NCBI RefSeq assembly: GCF_004212215.1
Contig: NZ_QVFV01000001.1
Location: 148,740-212,739 of the forward strand
Direction of reading: 5' to 3'
Source: Leptolyngbya iicbica LK
GTDB taxonomy: Bacteria; Cyanobacteriota; Cyanobacteriia; Phormidesmidales; Phormidesmidaceae
DNA length: 64,000 nt
In this document: positions 18,424 to 28,002 of the stretch, piece after piece
Layout: each line of letters begins with the position of its first letter
Numbering within the stretch: position 1 is the stretch's first letter
Notes under the pieces: model-generated
Database searches by the model: none
What the model was told of the DNA's origin: nothing
Seen by the model: only the letters and a program-made list of their open reading frames with translations
Made by a program: the position numbers and the translations under genes

Positions 18424-18783
18424 ATGGGTAAACGCAAATCATCACAGGCAGGGGGCAAAGGGGGCGATCGCACCGTTTACTCTGAGTTCGCCACCGCTCG
18501 CACCGCCGCTACCGAACGGGCCGTGCCCGATTTGCCCCCCAACCAGCAAAAACTCAAGGTCGAAGTGAGTCGCAAAGGGCGCGGCGGCAAAACCGTCACC
18601 GTGATCAGCGGCTTTCAACACCGCCCCGACACGCTGAAGACGCTGGCGAAAAAACTGAAGGCCCAATGCGGCACTGGCGGCACCGCTAAAGATAATGTCA
18701 TCGAAATTCAGGGCGACCAGGCCGATACCGTCTTAGCGGCGCTGCAAACGGCAGGCTACACCGCCAAACGCAGCGGCGGCTGA
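18424..18783 (+). CDS. SUI1/eIF1-type translation initiation factor
   Basis: A 119-residue YciH-like protein. A disordered, basic Gly/Ser-rich N-terminus (about 1-40) precedes a compact SUI1 domain (about 45-117), recognised from VEVSRKGRGGKTVTVI, LAKKLKAQCGTGG and VIEIQGDQ. Bacterial SUI1 proteins bind near the 30S P site and affect start-codon fidelity. They are not essential in most bacteria. The gene lies between the phytol kinase-like gene and the SLH/glycosyl-hydrolase gene in the same direction, with gaps of 125 and 44 bp. Confidence 0.92.
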   Translation: MGKRKSSQAGGKGGDRTVYSEFATARTAATERAVPDLPPNQQKLKVEVSRKGRGGKTVTVISGFQHRPDTLKTLAKKLKAQCGTGGTAKDNVIEIQGDQADTVLAALQTAGYTAKRSGG

Positions 18784-18827
18784 CCCTGGCGGCGGCTCCC
18801 ATTTTTCCTTTCTTCGGTAACTTCTCC

Positions 18828-20897
18828 GTGATGAAACTCAGTCCCCAGTCTCAGCGATTTTTTACGGGTCTCTTGCTCGGCCTGATTTTGGTCACCACCA
18901 TTGGCGCGTTTATCCCGCTCTTGGCTCAGCCCAACTCGAGTGGGCGAAGTGAAGCGCTTGATGGGGCAGCCTTGAGTTCGACCAATGTGGCTCGGCACAA
19001 GAATCCGTTGGCCCTCACCCTAAATCCCTCTCCCAAGGTTGGGAGAGGGACTTCAAGCTACTCGCTCCCCTTCTCCCAGTTTTGGGAGAAGGGGTTGGGG
19101 GATGAGGGCGGATCGGGGTCGAGACCGATGCCATCGAGCCCTCATATGGCCTCTAGCCCCCAGATTTTGGCGCAGACAAATCCCTTACCAGGCGACATCG
19201 ACGGCTACTGGGCCGCTGGCTGCATTAACGAGTTGGCCCGGCGGGGAGCGATCGTGCTCAATGATTTGCAGCCTGCCCCACCTGACGGCCCCTCGTTAGA
19301 TCTGGCGCGGTTTTATCCCAACGCCCCCGCCACTTGGGAGGTGGTGACCACTATGCTGAACCGGAGTTTTCCCACCGAGGCGGCCTATGGTGGGGCTTCG
19401 ACCCTGGAGACGGCTTTGGGGCTGGCGTCTCCGGTGAATATGCTGTACACCTTTCCGGCGGAATATGCCGATCCGGGGCGGGCGATTACCCGGGGGGAAG
19501 CAGTGACCGCGATCGCCGCCAAAGCCCAGCTACCCTACGTTGCTCGAGCTAATGAATTGCTCAGAGAGAGTTTGGAAGATGGCGATCGCGTGCCGCCCTA
19601 CGCCGTAGAGGGAACTGCTGCGGTGCTCGCCGCGAATGCGCTCGTCAGTTCCGAAAATCCCCGACGGGCCAATAGTTTTGCCCCCATTACCCGGGGTGAG
19701 GTCGCGGCGTTAGTCTGTGCCGCCAGTCCCGATTTGCAGTTGCGCGTCACCATCGCTCCGGCCCGTCACGCCGTGCCCGCCACCCTCGCCGCCCAAGCCG
19801 AACCCACAGAGGAATTGCGCGGCGTATGGCTGACCAATATCGACAGCGAAGTCCTGTTTTCCCGCGACGAGCTCGCGGCAGGGATTCAGCGGCTCAAGGC
19901 GATGAACATCAACACCCTGTATCCCGTCGTGTGGAACATGGGCTACACCCAATACCCCAGTGCGGTGGCGGAGCGCTATTTGGGGCGATCGCGCCGTCTC
20001 TGGCCGGGCGAAAATCCCCCGTTTGAAGCGGCCCAGGGCGATCGCGACATGCTGCAAGAGCTGATCGAGCTGGCCCACGCCGCAGACATGGCGGTGATTC
20101 CCTGGTTTGAATTTGGCTTCATGGCCCCCGGTGACTATCCGCTGCACGAGACCCGCCCCGAGTGGTTTACTCAGCGGCGTGACGGCACCAAAGACATCCC
20201 CATGGGCAACGAAGTCTTCACCTGGATGAATCCCTTCCATCCCCAAACGCGCGGGCTCTTGTTGGGGATGATTGACGAAATCTTAGCCAATTACGATGTC
20301 GAGGGGGTGCAAGTTGATGACCACCTTGGCTTGCCCGTCGATATGGGCTACGACCCTTACACCGTCGGGCTTTATCGCCAAGAGCACGGCGGCAGCGCCC
20401 CCCCCGATGACGAAAACGATGCGGAGTGGATGCGCTGGCGGGCTGACAAAATCAGCCAGTTCATGGCTGAAGTGCGGCAGGTGATCGATCTCCGTCAACC
20501 CGGCGGGATCTTGTCGGTGTCGCCCAATCCCTATCCTTTTTCCTACATGAAGTATTTGCAGGATTGGCCCACCTGGGAGGCCAACGGCATGCTCGACGAA
20601 ATCATTGTGCAAATCTACCGCAATGACCTGGAGCGCTTTGTCTGGGAACTGAACAAACCCGCCACCGCTGAGGCCCGCAAATCCACAGCGACCAGCATTG
20701 GCCTGCTCAGCGGTCTCAAAAATCGCCCCACCGATATGGACTTGCTGACGGAGCAGTTGGAGGCCGTTCGCGATCGCGGCTATGCCGGGGTTTCCTACTT
20801 CTTTTATCAAAGCTTGTGGTCGTGGAGCAACGAGCCCCTGGCCGAGCGAGAGCAGCAGTTTCAGACCTCGTTTTCCCAAACCGCAGCGCGCCCTTAG
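18828..20897 (+). CDS. SLH plus GHL10 glycosyl-hydrolase-like surface protein
   Basis: An exported protein of 689 residues. A membrane or signal helix (about 10-33) is followed by a linker, a region with S-layer-homology repeats (about 120-310, with ITRGEAVTAIAA and ITRGEVAALVC), and a GHL10/DUF187-type TIM-barrel (about 325-675, starting ELRGVWLTNIDSEVLF and including VDDHLGLP). The SLH part should tether it to the cell wall or outer layers and the barrel may hydrolyse a glycan. The substrate is unknown. Residues 62-95 are encoded by a common palindromic repeat (19012-19108) read in frame, which makes that linker low-complexity and unlike the rest. Product length is therefore slightly longer than expected. 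Expression is likely with the upstream SUI1 gene, 44 bp away. Confidence 0.88.
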   Translation: MMKLSPQSQRFFTGLLLGLILVTTIGAFIPLLAQPNSSGRSEALDGAALSSTNVARHKNPLALTLNPSPKVGRGTSSYSLPFSQFWEKGLGDEGGSGSRPMPSSPHMASSPQILAQTNPLPGDIDGYWAAGCINELARRGAIVLNDLQPAPPDGPSLDLARFYPNAPATWEVVTTMLNRSFPTEAAYGGASTLETALGLASPVNMLYTFPAEYADPGRAITRGEAVTAIAAKAQLPYVARANELLRESLEDGDRVPPYAVEGTAAVLAANALVSSENPRRANSFAPITRGEVAALVCAASPDLQLRVTIAPARHAVPATLAAQAEPTEELRGVWLTNIDSEVLFSRDELAAGIQRLKAMNINTLYPVVWNMGYTQYPSAVAERYLGRSRRLWPGENPPFEAAQGDRDMLQELIELAHAADMAVIPWFEFGFMAPGDYPLHETRPEWFTQRRDGTKDIPMGNEVFTWMNPFHPQTRGLLLGMIDEILANYDVEGVQVDDHLGLPVDMGYDPYTVGLYRQEHGGSAPPDDENDAEWMRWRADKISQFMAEVRQVIDLRQPGGILSVSPNPYPFSYMKYLQDWPTWEANGMLDEIIVQIYRNDLERFVWELNKPATAEARKSTATSIGLLSGLKNRPTDMDLLTEQLEAVRDRGYAGVSYFFYQSLWSWSNEPLAEREQQFQTSFSQTAARP
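19012..19108. repeat. CCCTCACCC palindromic repeat inside a coding region
   Basis: A 97-bp element with CCCTCA/TGAGGG at its ends and two internal hairpins (CCCTCTCCC with GGGAGAGGG, and CCCCTTCTCCCA with TGGGAGAAGGGG). This is a widespread cyanobacterial intergenic repeat type. Here it lies entirely inside the SLH/GHL10 gene and adds about 33 translated residues to the linker without breaking the frame. Confidence 0.9.
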
Positions 20898-21013
20898 GCA
20901 TTCTCTAGCAACGGATCGCCCTCGTCGGGTAGCGTCGAGGCATCTGGCTCAACGGAGGCCCCAAGATTCATCCATGAAGACTTAGGGTGTTGCTCGAAAA
21001 TAGCATCCCCAGT

Positions 21014-21038
21014 GGTTGGGGTTTGGCAGTGCCCAACC
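21014..21038. repeat. GGTTGGG hairpin repeat
   Basis: GGTTGGG (21014-21020) pairs with CCCAACC (21032-21038). The core GGGGTTTGGCARTGCCCA is shared with 37385-37402, so the two belong to one small repeat type. It lies between the convergent SLH/GHL10 and PfkB genes and could help end transcription, though there is no T-run. Confidence 0.55.
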
Positions 21039-21090
21039 CTGACAGAAGCCTTTCAGTCTGGGGAGTCAATTGACAGGCTGATGCTTTCAT

Positions 21091-21975
21091 TCAAGGCGGC
21101 GGAGACCGCTCGTCCAGGTGAGTGATCCACTGTCGAGTACCGAACGACTGGCAAGCGATCGCGGCCACTGCCGCTGCTTCCGACAATGCCGGGAGAAAGT
21201 CGGCGCATTCCGCATACTGAGCGCAGAACGCCCCGTGAAAAATATCGCCCGCGCCTAGCGTATCGACAGGCTGAATGGTCGGTACTGCCAATTTCCCTGA
21301 CGTTGCTTCGGTCGCGTAGAGAATCGGTCGTTCGCCGCGAGTCACCGCTACGTGGGGAATGTGGAGCGATCGCAAATAGGCGATCGCCGCCGCTTCCGTC
21401 CCATATCCCGGTGGGGCAAAGTTGGCCGATGCAATCACCGCCGTGGCGAAAGGCAAAACCTGCTCGAAGCCCGCCTTCCAGCTGCCCCCATCCACCACTA
21501 CGGGAATTTGCTGCTGCTGAGCCCCTTGGGCGAACTGCTCGCTAATTTTCATCTGATGCCCATCAATCAGCAGACAGTCAGCATCGGCCAAGATTGCCTC
21601 AGCAGGCCCGGTCTGAGGTTGAGGGCGATCGACCGCATTGCGAGAAATGACGGCGCGATCGCCCGTCGCGACATTCACCAAAATGGACGAAAACGGTGGC
21701 GGTGCAGTGACCGTGGGCATCAAGTCCACCAGTTCCACCCCGTGCTGGGCCAGATCATCGCGGATGACCGTGGCGAGGGGATGCTGCCCCAACCCGCCAA
21801 CCAACTTCGCCTGTCCCCCCAGGGCGCTAAAGGCGATCGCCGCATTCGTGGCCGGGCCACCCGCTGCCAGCAGCACCGCCTCCGCCACTTGCTTCTCGTT
21901 AGGCTGCAAGGCCGAGCGCGTTTGGTAAATGCAGTCGAGGGTGATCAGCCCGACAAAGACGCCAATCTTAGCCAT
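21091..21975 (-). CDS. PfkB/ribokinase-family carbohydrate kinase
   Basis: A 294-residue cytoplasmic sugar or nucleoside kinase of the PfkB family. The N-terminal GGPATNAAIAFSALG segment is the substrate-side signature. The C-terminal DTLGAGDIFHGAF carries the catalytic Asp and the anion hole. VTRGERPILY is the strand before the ATP site. The substrate cannot be told from these motifs; ribose, adenosine and ketosugars are all possible. Its start overlaps the region upstream of rsmI, which is transcribed in the opposite direction, so the two promoters are interleaved. Confidence 0.88.
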   Translation of the reverse strand: MAKIGVFVGLITLDCIYQTRSALQPNEKQVAEAVLLAAGGPATNAAIAFSALGGQAKLVGGLGQHPLATVIRDDLAQHGVELVDLMPTVTAPPPFSSILVNVATGDRAVISRNAVDRPQPQTGPAEAILADADCLLIDGHQMKISEQFAQGAQQQQIPVVVDGGSWKAGFEQVLPFATAVIASANFAPPGYGTEAAAIAYLRSLHIPHVAVTRGERPILYATEATSGKLAVPTIQPVDTLGAGDIFHGAFCAQYAECADFLPALSEAAAVAAIACQSFGTRQWITHLDERSPPP

Positions 21976-22036
21976 TGTTGGTCACTCCGGAACGACTGGG
22001 TTTATTCTGAAGCACAGCAAGCAGGACGACACAGCG

Positions 22037-22966
22037 GTGACGGATCTCAATGGCAATGGCACGCTCTATATCGTCGGCACTCCGATTGGCAACCTGGCGG
22101 ATATGACGTTTCGGGCGATCGACACCCTGAAGCACGTCACGCTGATCGCCGCTGAAGATACGCGCCATACGGGCAAACTGCTGCATCACTTTCAGATCGG
22201 GACGCCCCAAACTAGCTACCACGCCCACAACTGGCGCAAGCGATTGCCGGAGTTGCTGGCGCACTTGCAGCACGGTCAGGATATTGCCCTCGTCAGCGAT
22301 GCGGGGATGCCGGGCATTTCCGATCCCGGCTTTGAATTAGTGGAAGCCTGCGCTGAGGCCGCGATCCCCGTGGTGGCGATTCCCGGTGCGACGGCGGCAA
22401 TTACCGCGCTGTGCATTTCGGGACTGCCGCCCCAACCTTTTGCCTTTGAGGGCTTTTTGCCGACCAAGGGGCGCGATCGCCGCGACCACATTGCCCAACT
22501 GGCGCAGGAACCCCGTACCCTGGTGCTGTACGAAGCCCCCCATCGCCTGCTGACCACCCTCAAAGATCTGCAAGGCCCCTTTGAAGACACGCGCCGTCTG
22601 GCCGTCACTCGCGAACTCACCAAACAATTCGAAGAGGTGTGGCGCGGCACCCTGGCTGAGGCGATCGCCCATTTCACCACCACCGCACCCAAAGGCGAAT
22701 TCACGCTGGTTATTGCGGGCAAGCCACCGTCCGAGACGCCGCCCTTCACGATTGAGGAATTGACGGCCCAGCTGACAGAGTTGTTGGCGCAGGGGCTCTC
22801 GCGATCGCAGGCCAGCCGTCAGCTCGCCCAGACCACCAGTTACAGCAAACGTGAAATCTACCAACTGGCGATCGCGCTGCCTGATCCACCGCTGGTAGAG
22901 GATGCCGTCAACCAGTCAGGTGACGATCAGGCGGGGGAATCGCATCTGGGCGACGGAGCGGGATAA
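22037..22966 (+). CDS. rsmI: 16S rRNA (cytidine1402-2'-O)-methyltransferase
   Basis: RsmI methylates the 2'-OH of C1402 in 16S rRNA near the decoding site, using SAM. About 309 residues from the GTG at 22037. The tetrapyrrole-methylase fold is clear from GTLYIVGTPIGNL, AEDTRHTGKLL, VSDAGMPGISDPG and PGATAAITAL, and the C-terminal SRSQASRQLAQ helix is typical. The frame is open 36 codons upstream into the start region of the PfkB gene, but family members begin within a few residues of GTLYIV, so I chose the GTG. A tail after residue 295 is less conserved. Confidence 0.93.
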   Translation: MTDLNGNGTLYIVGTPIGNLADMTFRAIDTLKHVTLIAAEDTRHTGKLLHHFQIGTPQTSYHAHNWRKRLPELLAHLQHGQDIALVSDAGMPGISDPGFELVEACAEAAIPVVAIPGATAAITALCISGLPPQPFAFEGFLPTKGRDRRDHIAQLAQEPRTLVLYEAPHRLLTTLKDLQGPFEDTRRLAVTRELTKQFEEVWRGTLAEAIAHFTTTAPKGEFTLVIAGKPPSETPPFTIEELTAQLTELLAQGLSRSQASRQLAQTTSYSKREIYQLAIALPDPPLVEDAVNQSGDDQAGESHLGDGAG

Positions 22967-23471
22967 TTCAAGGATTTTGCTGCCAACTGTCCGTGTGCTC
23001 ATCCACCGTCTTACGCTTTTGCTCAACCGCCTCAAACCGTTTGAGTTGGCGGACTGTATGACTCTGGGAGGCAGGGACACGGATCTCTTCGCGACGATTA
23101 AACTTCATCATTGGGGGCATTTGCATAACAGGATATTGATTAAAACAGCGGGCCCAGGGGCGATCGCTCATCAAAATGCGTGTTCATCGTCGGTATCAAT
23201 CCTCGCTATCGTCACGGCGAGTCTGAGTCGCCATCACCTTTACGGTGTGATCTCAGTCTTGGCGGTGATGCGTTGCGATTGCCGCTGCTTCCAGCCCTCG
23301 CCAGGGCCAGACGGCTCAATTCAGCGCCCTGCAATATTTTGTTAAGATTCTCATCTGCCGTCCTACCGCATCGATGAGTCCTTCGGGGACCGTGTGTCGC
23401 GATCGCCCCCGGTTTTAGTTCACGCCCCTGATGCCGCCCTTGCCGCTGTTTTCTACCTGAGTCTGTCTGTC
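22967..23471. other. Noncoding gap before the ABC exporter
   Basis: About 505 bases without a supported gene. A 67-codon minus-strand frame (22968-23171) has ordinary composition but no ribosome binding site and no recognisable motif. The frame upstream of the exporter ATG is open back to a GTG at 23394. No repeat or tRNA is seen. Confidence 0.4.
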
Positions 23472-25244
23472 ATGACGTCCTCCCATCCCTTTCAACGCTT
23501 GCTGCGCTATGGTCGTCGCTATCGTCGCCAAGTCTGGCTCGCGAGCCTGTGCTCAGTCTTTAACAAATTTTTTGACCTGGCGCCTCCGGTGCTCATCGGC
23601 TTAGCGGTTGATGTCGTCGTGCAGCAGCAAGATTCGTGGATTGCCAGTTGGGGGATTGCCAGCGTTCGCGGCCAGTTTTTGGTGCTCACTGCCCTCACCA
23701 TCGTCACCTGGGGGCTGGAATCCGCCTTTCAATATGCCTACTCGGTGCTGTGGCGCAACTTGGCCCAGACCATGCAGCGCGATTTGCGGATTGAAGCCTA
23801 CAGCCATTTGCAAGACATGGATCTGGCCTATTTTGAAGACCACAGCACGGGCGGTCTGATGGCAGTGCTGAACGACGACATCAACCAGCTCGAACGCTTC
23901 CTGGATGTTGGGGCCAACGAAGTTCTCCAGGTCATCACGACGATCATTCTGGTAGGTGGTGCATTTCTATTCCTGGCCCCGTCAGTGGCGTGGATGGCGA
24001 TTATCCCGATGCCGTTTATCGTCTGGGGGGCGATCGCCTTTCAAAAGTTACTGGCCCCCCGCTATGCCACCGTCCGCGAGCGGGTCAGCGCCCTTAACAG
24101 CCGCCTGTCGAATAATTTATCCGGCATTCTCACCATCAAAAGCTTCACCGCTGAGGGTTACGAAATTGAGCGCATCCGCGAAGACAGCGAAGCTTATCGG
24201 GTCAGCAATCAGCGGGCGATCGCTTTTAGCGCCGCTTACATTCCCTTGATTCGCGTGCTGATTTTGCTGGGCTTTACGGCCACCCTCGTGTTTGGTGGCC
24301 TCATGGCGGTGGAAGGTGAGCTAGCCGTCGGCACCTACAGCGTCCTGGTCTTTTTGACCCAGCGATTGCTGTGGCCGCTGACTCGGCTCGGCGACACCCT
24401 CGACCAATACCAGCGGGCGATGGCCTCGACCAATCGCGTCATGGACCTGTTGGATTTGCCGATCACCCTGCATCCAGGGCACCAGCGCTTGCCGGTGAGC
24501 AATGTCAAAGGAGCCGTGCGGTTCGAAGACGTCACCTTTGGCTATGGCGATCGCCGCCCGGTACTGCAAAATTTGACGCTCAAAATTCCCGCCGGACATA
24601 CCGTCGCCATTGTCGGCGCGACGGGCTCGGGCAAAAGTACCCTCGTGAAATTGCTGCTGCGCCTTTACGAAGTCAACGCCGGACGGATTACGCTAGATGG
24701 CTTGGATATTCGCGACCTCGCCACCCAAGACTTGCGCCAGGCCATCGGCCTCGTCAGTCAGGATGTATTTCTGTTTCACGGCACCGTGGCGGAAAATATC
24801 GCCTATGGCACCTTCGACGCAAGTCGCGAAGCCATCATCCAGGCAGCCCGTACGGCGGAAGCGGACGAGTTCATTCAACAACTGCCCCAAGGCTATGACA
24901 CGATTGTGGGTGAACGGGGGCAAAAGCTCTCCGGTGGGCAGCGGCAGCGGTTAGCGATCGCCCGCGCCATTCTCAAAAATCCGCCGATCCTCGTGCTCGA
25001 CGAAGCGACCTCCGCCGTGGACAACGAAACGGAAGCGGCGATTCAGCGATCGCTGGAACACATTACTCAAGATCGCACCACGATTGCGATCGCCCATCGC
25101 CTGTCCACCATTCGCAACGCTGACCGCATCTATGTCATGGCCCAAGGCCAACTCGTGGAATGGGGCACCCATGAAGAACTGATCGAGCGAGATGACCTAT
25201 ATGCGGGGCTCTGGCGAGTGCAAATGGGCCTGAAAGCAGGTTAG
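23472..25244 (+). CDS. ABC exporter, fused permease-ATPase (MsbA-like)
   Basis: A half-transporter of about 590 residues that should act as a homodimer in the inner membrane. The six-helix exporter domain (about 15-310) includes [25 protein letters not shown]-type coupling sequence. The nucleotide-binding domain (about 345-585) has Walker [10 protein letters not shown], a Q-loop near VSQDVFLF, the signature LSGGQRQR, Walker [13 protein letters not shown] and the H-loop AHRLSTI. All ATPase residues are intact. Lipid, drug or peptide export is possible; the substrate is not readable. A GTG 26 codons upstream could give a longer N-terminus. A hairpin terminator follows at 25255. Confidence 0.93.
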   Translation: MTSSHPFQRLLRYGRRYRRQVWLASLCSVFNKFFDLAPPVLIGLAVDVVVQQQDSWIASWGIASVRGQFLVLTALTIVTWGLESAFQYAYSVLWRNLAQTMQRDLRIEAYSHLQDMDLAYFEDHSTGGLMAVLNDDINQLERFLDVGANEVLQVITTIILVGGAFLFLAPSVAWMAIIPMPFIVWGAIAFQKLLAPRYATVRERVSALNSRLSNNLSGILTIKSFTAEGYEIERIREDSEAYRVSNQRAIAFSAAYIPLIRVLILLGFTATLVFGGLMAVEGELAVGTYSVLVFLTQRLLWPLTRLGDTLDQYQRAMASTNRVMDLLDLPITLHPGHQRLPVSNVKGAVRFEDVTFGYGDRRPVLQNLTLKIPAGHTVAIVGATGSGKSTLVKLLLRLYEVNAGRITLDGLDIRDLATQDLRQAIGLVSQDVFLFHGTVAENIAYGTFDASREAIIQAARTAEADEFIQQLPQGYDTIVGERGQKLSGGQRQRLAIARAILKNPPILVLDEATSAVDNETEAAIQRSLEHITQDRTTIAIAHRLSTIRNADRIYVMAQGQLVEWGTHEELIERDDLYAGLWRVQMGLKAG

Positions 25245-25254
25245 TTATTGCCTC

Positions 25255-25287
25255 AAGTCCACATTTTTTATCAAAAGGTGGACTTTT
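25255..25287 (+). terminator. Hairpin terminator of the ABC exporter gene
   Basis: AAGTCCAC (25255-25262) pairs perfectly with GTGGACTT (25278-25285), and the 3' arm runs into TTTT. It begins 11 bases after the exporter's stop codon, which fits a Rho-independent terminator that also insulates lexA. Confidence 0.65.
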
Positions 25288-25299
25288 CCAAAGTTCGCT

Positions 25300-25313
25300 G
25301 GTACAGTTGTTCT
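25300..25313. promoter_or_regulatory. LexA box upstream of lexA
   Basis: GGTACAGTTGTTCT fits the cyanobacterial LexA operator consensus RGTACNNNDGTWCB at every position. It lies 34 bases before the lexA ATG, where it could overlap the promoter and give autoregulation. The match is seen directly; binding is inferred. Confidence 0.7.
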
Positions 25314-25347
25314 TGATACAACAGCGGCTGAGCCGAGGACGGCGGCA

Positions 25348-25962
25348 ATGGAACCTTTAACCGAAGCGCAACAAGAACTTTACGACTGGCTGGTCATTTA
25401 CATTCGCGAAAACCAGCACTCGCCTTCGATTCGGCAAATGATGCGGGCAATGCAGTTAAAATCACCTGCCCCGATTCAAAGTCGCCTCGATCATCTACGC
25501 AAAAAGGGCTACATCGACTGGGAAGAGGGTCGAGCCCGCACCATTCGGATTTTACAAGACGTTCAGGGTATTCCTATTTACGGGAGTATCGCTGCGGGTT
25601 ATGTCAACGAAGCCCAACCCGAAGCCGAAACGCCGCGCTTTAATCCGGGGCATTTTGAAACTAAGCCCGGCGATTATGCACTGTATGTCAATGGCGACAG
25701 CATGATCGACGCCATGATTTGCGATGGTGATGTGGTGATTTTACGGCCAATCAAAGATCCGAAGCGAGTGCGTACCGATACCATCGTGGCGGCTCGGGTT
25801 CCCGATGGCACGACTCTAAAATATTTCCGCCTACAAGGAGAAAAAGTTGAGTTAGTACCCGCTAACCCCAACTATCCAGTCCAGACCTTTCCCGCCGAGC
25901 AAGTTCAGCTTCAAGGGCGACTCATCGGCGTATGGCGCGAATTTCCCGGCGATGATATCTAG
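25348..25962 (+). CDS. lexA: LexA repressor
   Basis: Transcriptional repressor of 204 residues. The N-terminal winged helix-turn-helix (about 1-68) includes SPSIRQMMRAMQLKSPAPIQ. The C-terminal S24 autoprotease domain has the Ala83-Gly84 cleavage bond in IAAGY, catalytic Ser118 in NGDSMID, and Lys158 in GTTLKYF. All residues for RecA-stimulated self-cleavage are therefore present, unlike some cyanobacterial LexA proteins that have lost them. It should bind DNA as a dimer and repress DNA-repair genes. A matching LexA box lies 34 bases upstream. The gene is monocistronic as far as the spacing shows. Confidence 0.97.
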   Translation: MEPLTEAQQELYDWLVIYIRENQHSPSIRQMMRAMQLKSPAPIQSRLDHLRKKGYIDWEEGRARTIRILQDVQGIPIYGSIAAGYVNEAQPEAETPRFNPGHFETKPGDYALYVNGDSMIDAMICDGDVVILRPIKDPKRVRTDTIVAARVPDGTTLKYFRLQGEKVELVPANPNYPVQTFPAEQVQLQGRLIGVWREFPGDDI

Positions 25963-26142
25963 CTGACAGTATTGGCGGTTGGCTACAACTCAAGGTGGGC
26001 GATCACCGGCGGTTGCATCAGCTGTCTCCATACCCTTGTAAAGACTTGCCGAGAAACGGTCGCTGGAGTAATACACTATTCACGACGAGTAGCACGCACT
26101 CGTTAGTTAAGACGCCAGCAAGCGCACGGTAAAAGGGACTCT

Positions 26143-27882
26143 ATGAAATCGCGCACCGTCTACTCAGCGATCGCCATTTTGGCTGGGATTTTGCTATTAG
26201 TTGGCATTGCTGGCTTTTGGGGCTTGACATCGCAAAATCCGCGCGGATTAATTACCCGAGGGGGTCAGGCGCAGCCCCAAGCCGCTCAGTTTGTGCCGCG
26301 CCAGTCGCCCTTGATGGTTTCTTTGCTGGCCCGTCCTGATCGCCTGTGGCAATTGCGTCAGCTCTTGACCCCGGCCAATCAGCGTTTTCAGGTGCGGCAA
26401 GAATGGCAGTCACTCCAGCAATCGCTCGAAGATTTAGTGGGCTGGGACTATGAGGCAGACGTCCGCCCCTGGTTAGATGAAGAGGCGACCCTAGCCATTA
26501 CAGCGGCTGACCTCGACTACGATGCCAGCAATGGTCTGCAACCTGGCTATTTAGTCGTCTTAAGTTGTCGCGACGCCGAAGCCGCCCGTGAGGCTCTGCA
26601 TCGCCTCTGGCAGCAACGCGCAGTACAGCGCAATCTACGCTTTGAGACGGTATCCGGTATTTCGCTGATCTCAGACCAAGCATTGGCGACCACTGGGCGA
26701 GCACCGATATCCGGTTTCTCTGCCAACTTAGCTTTAGAGACGTTGGCCACCACTATGATCGGCGATCGCTATGTCCTGTTGGCGAATGATGCCCAGGTTT
26801 TGCGACAGGCGATCGCCACCTATCAGGCACCGGATGTGAGTTGGGTCAAGGCCGCTCCTTATCACACCGCCATCACCACCCTGCCAGAAAATCGAGTCGG
26901 CTGGTTGGTCGCCAATATTCCGCAGCTATTAGCCTGGTTTGGCGATGAAAAGTTACTCACCGCTCCACCCATCAGTCCCACAGGCCAGCAGGCCCATTTG
27001 GCGTTCATTTCATTCCAAGCTTTAGCAGAGGGATTGTTGGGCAATACCGCCATTGCGACCCATCCATTGTCATCTGTCCCAGAGGCGATCACACCACCAC
27101 AAGCAACATCTGCCCGCCTGCCAGCAGCAATTTCCCTAGTGCCTGAGAGTGCGCTGTTTGTCACCGCTGGGGCTCAGCTATCTCAGCAGTTACAGTCGCT
27201 CAGTGACAATATTGGCGGTTATCCCATTGCACAGCAAGCGATCGCGGCGCTGTTGCAGTCCTGGTCGTTGACCCCAGAGTCCGTCCCAGCAGGATTATCA
27301 GCCGCCCTGGCTGGGGACTATGCCCTCGCGCTGCTGCCTGGCGATCGCCCCGACTGGGCCTTAATCACTGCAGCCGCAACTACTGACTTAGCAGCGCTTG
27401 ACGACTTTGCCGCAGGCCAAGGGTTGACCGTCAATCGACTGACTTACAACGAACAACCCCTCACCACGTGGACGCGGTTTACGCTCAACCGTACCCGTAA
27501 TAACGCACCGCTACAGTTGACGACCCAAGTCATTGCCGCCCACACTACAGTGCAGAACCATGAAGTCTTATCGACGTCTTTAGAGGGATTGCAGCAAGTA
27601 TTGCAGCAGGTTAATCAAGGCTCTCTGGCGGACCAAACAACCTTGATGCAGTTGACAGAAGAGCTGCCAACGCTAGGCTCAGAACTTATCTATATCGACT
27701 GGCCAGCACTATTGCCATCCTTGCAGCAGCGATTCCCTTGGCTTTTAGCGGTCGAAGCAGCGACTCAACCCTTTAGCCAGCACATCGGGCCAATCCTCAT
27801 TAGTGATCGGCCTACCGCATCCGCTTTACAGATGGGCACAGTCGCCATTCAACTCCGCGAAAACCCAGCAAAAATGTCCTAA
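26143..27882 (+). CDS. DUF3352 family protein
   Basis: A 579-residue protein of the DUF3352 family. A single N-terminal membrane helix (about 9-30, AILAGILLLVGIAGFWGL) would anchor it with the body outside the cytoplasm. The rest is a long alpha/beta region with repeated motifs around the FVPRQSPLMVSLLARPDRLW-type opening. The family is found mainly in cyanobacteria and its biochemical role is not known to me. Ala, Gln and Thr content is high. The gene stands alone between lexA and the STAS protein. Confidence 0.78.
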   Translation: MKSRTVYSAIAILAGILLLVGIAGFWGLTSQNPRGLITRGGQAQPQAAQFVPRQSPLMVSLLARPDRLWQLRQLLTPANQRFQVRQEWQSLQQSLEDLVGWDYEADVRPWLDEEATLAITAADLDYDASNGLQPGYLVVLSCRDAEAAREALHRLWQQRAVQRNLRFETVSGISLISDQALATTGRAPISGFSANLALETLATTMIGDRYVLLANDAQVLRQAIATYQAPDVSWVKAAPYHTAITTLPENRVGWLVANIPQLLAWFGDEKLLTAPPISPTGQQAHLAFISFQALAEGLLGNTAIATHPLSSVPEAITPPQATSARLPAAISLVPESALFVTAGAQLSQQLQSLSDNIGGYPIAQQAIAALLQSWSLTPESVPAGLSAALAGDYALALLPGDRPDWALITAAATTDLAALDDFAAGQGLTVNRLTYNEQPLTTWTRFTLNRTRNNAPLQLTTQVIAAHTTVQNHEVLSTSLEGLQQVLQQVNQGSLADQTTLMQLTEELPTLGSELIYIDWPALLPSLQQRFPWLLAVEAATQPFSQHIGPILISDRPTASALQMGTVAIQLRENPAKMS

Positions 27883-28002
27883 CCTGGGCAACAAGCTGTG
27901 TATTTTGAGAGAACTAGGGCAACCTTACATCAGTAGGCACTTAGTTAGCCACTTAACCTGATTGATTGACGGTGCAGCCCCCTGCAGATTTACGAGGAAC
28001 GT

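Noticed and set aside
22968-23171. 67-codon minus-strand frame before the ABC exporter
   Set aside because: Ordinary composition, but no ribosome binding site, no motif and no neighbour in the same direction. I cannot support it as a gene.
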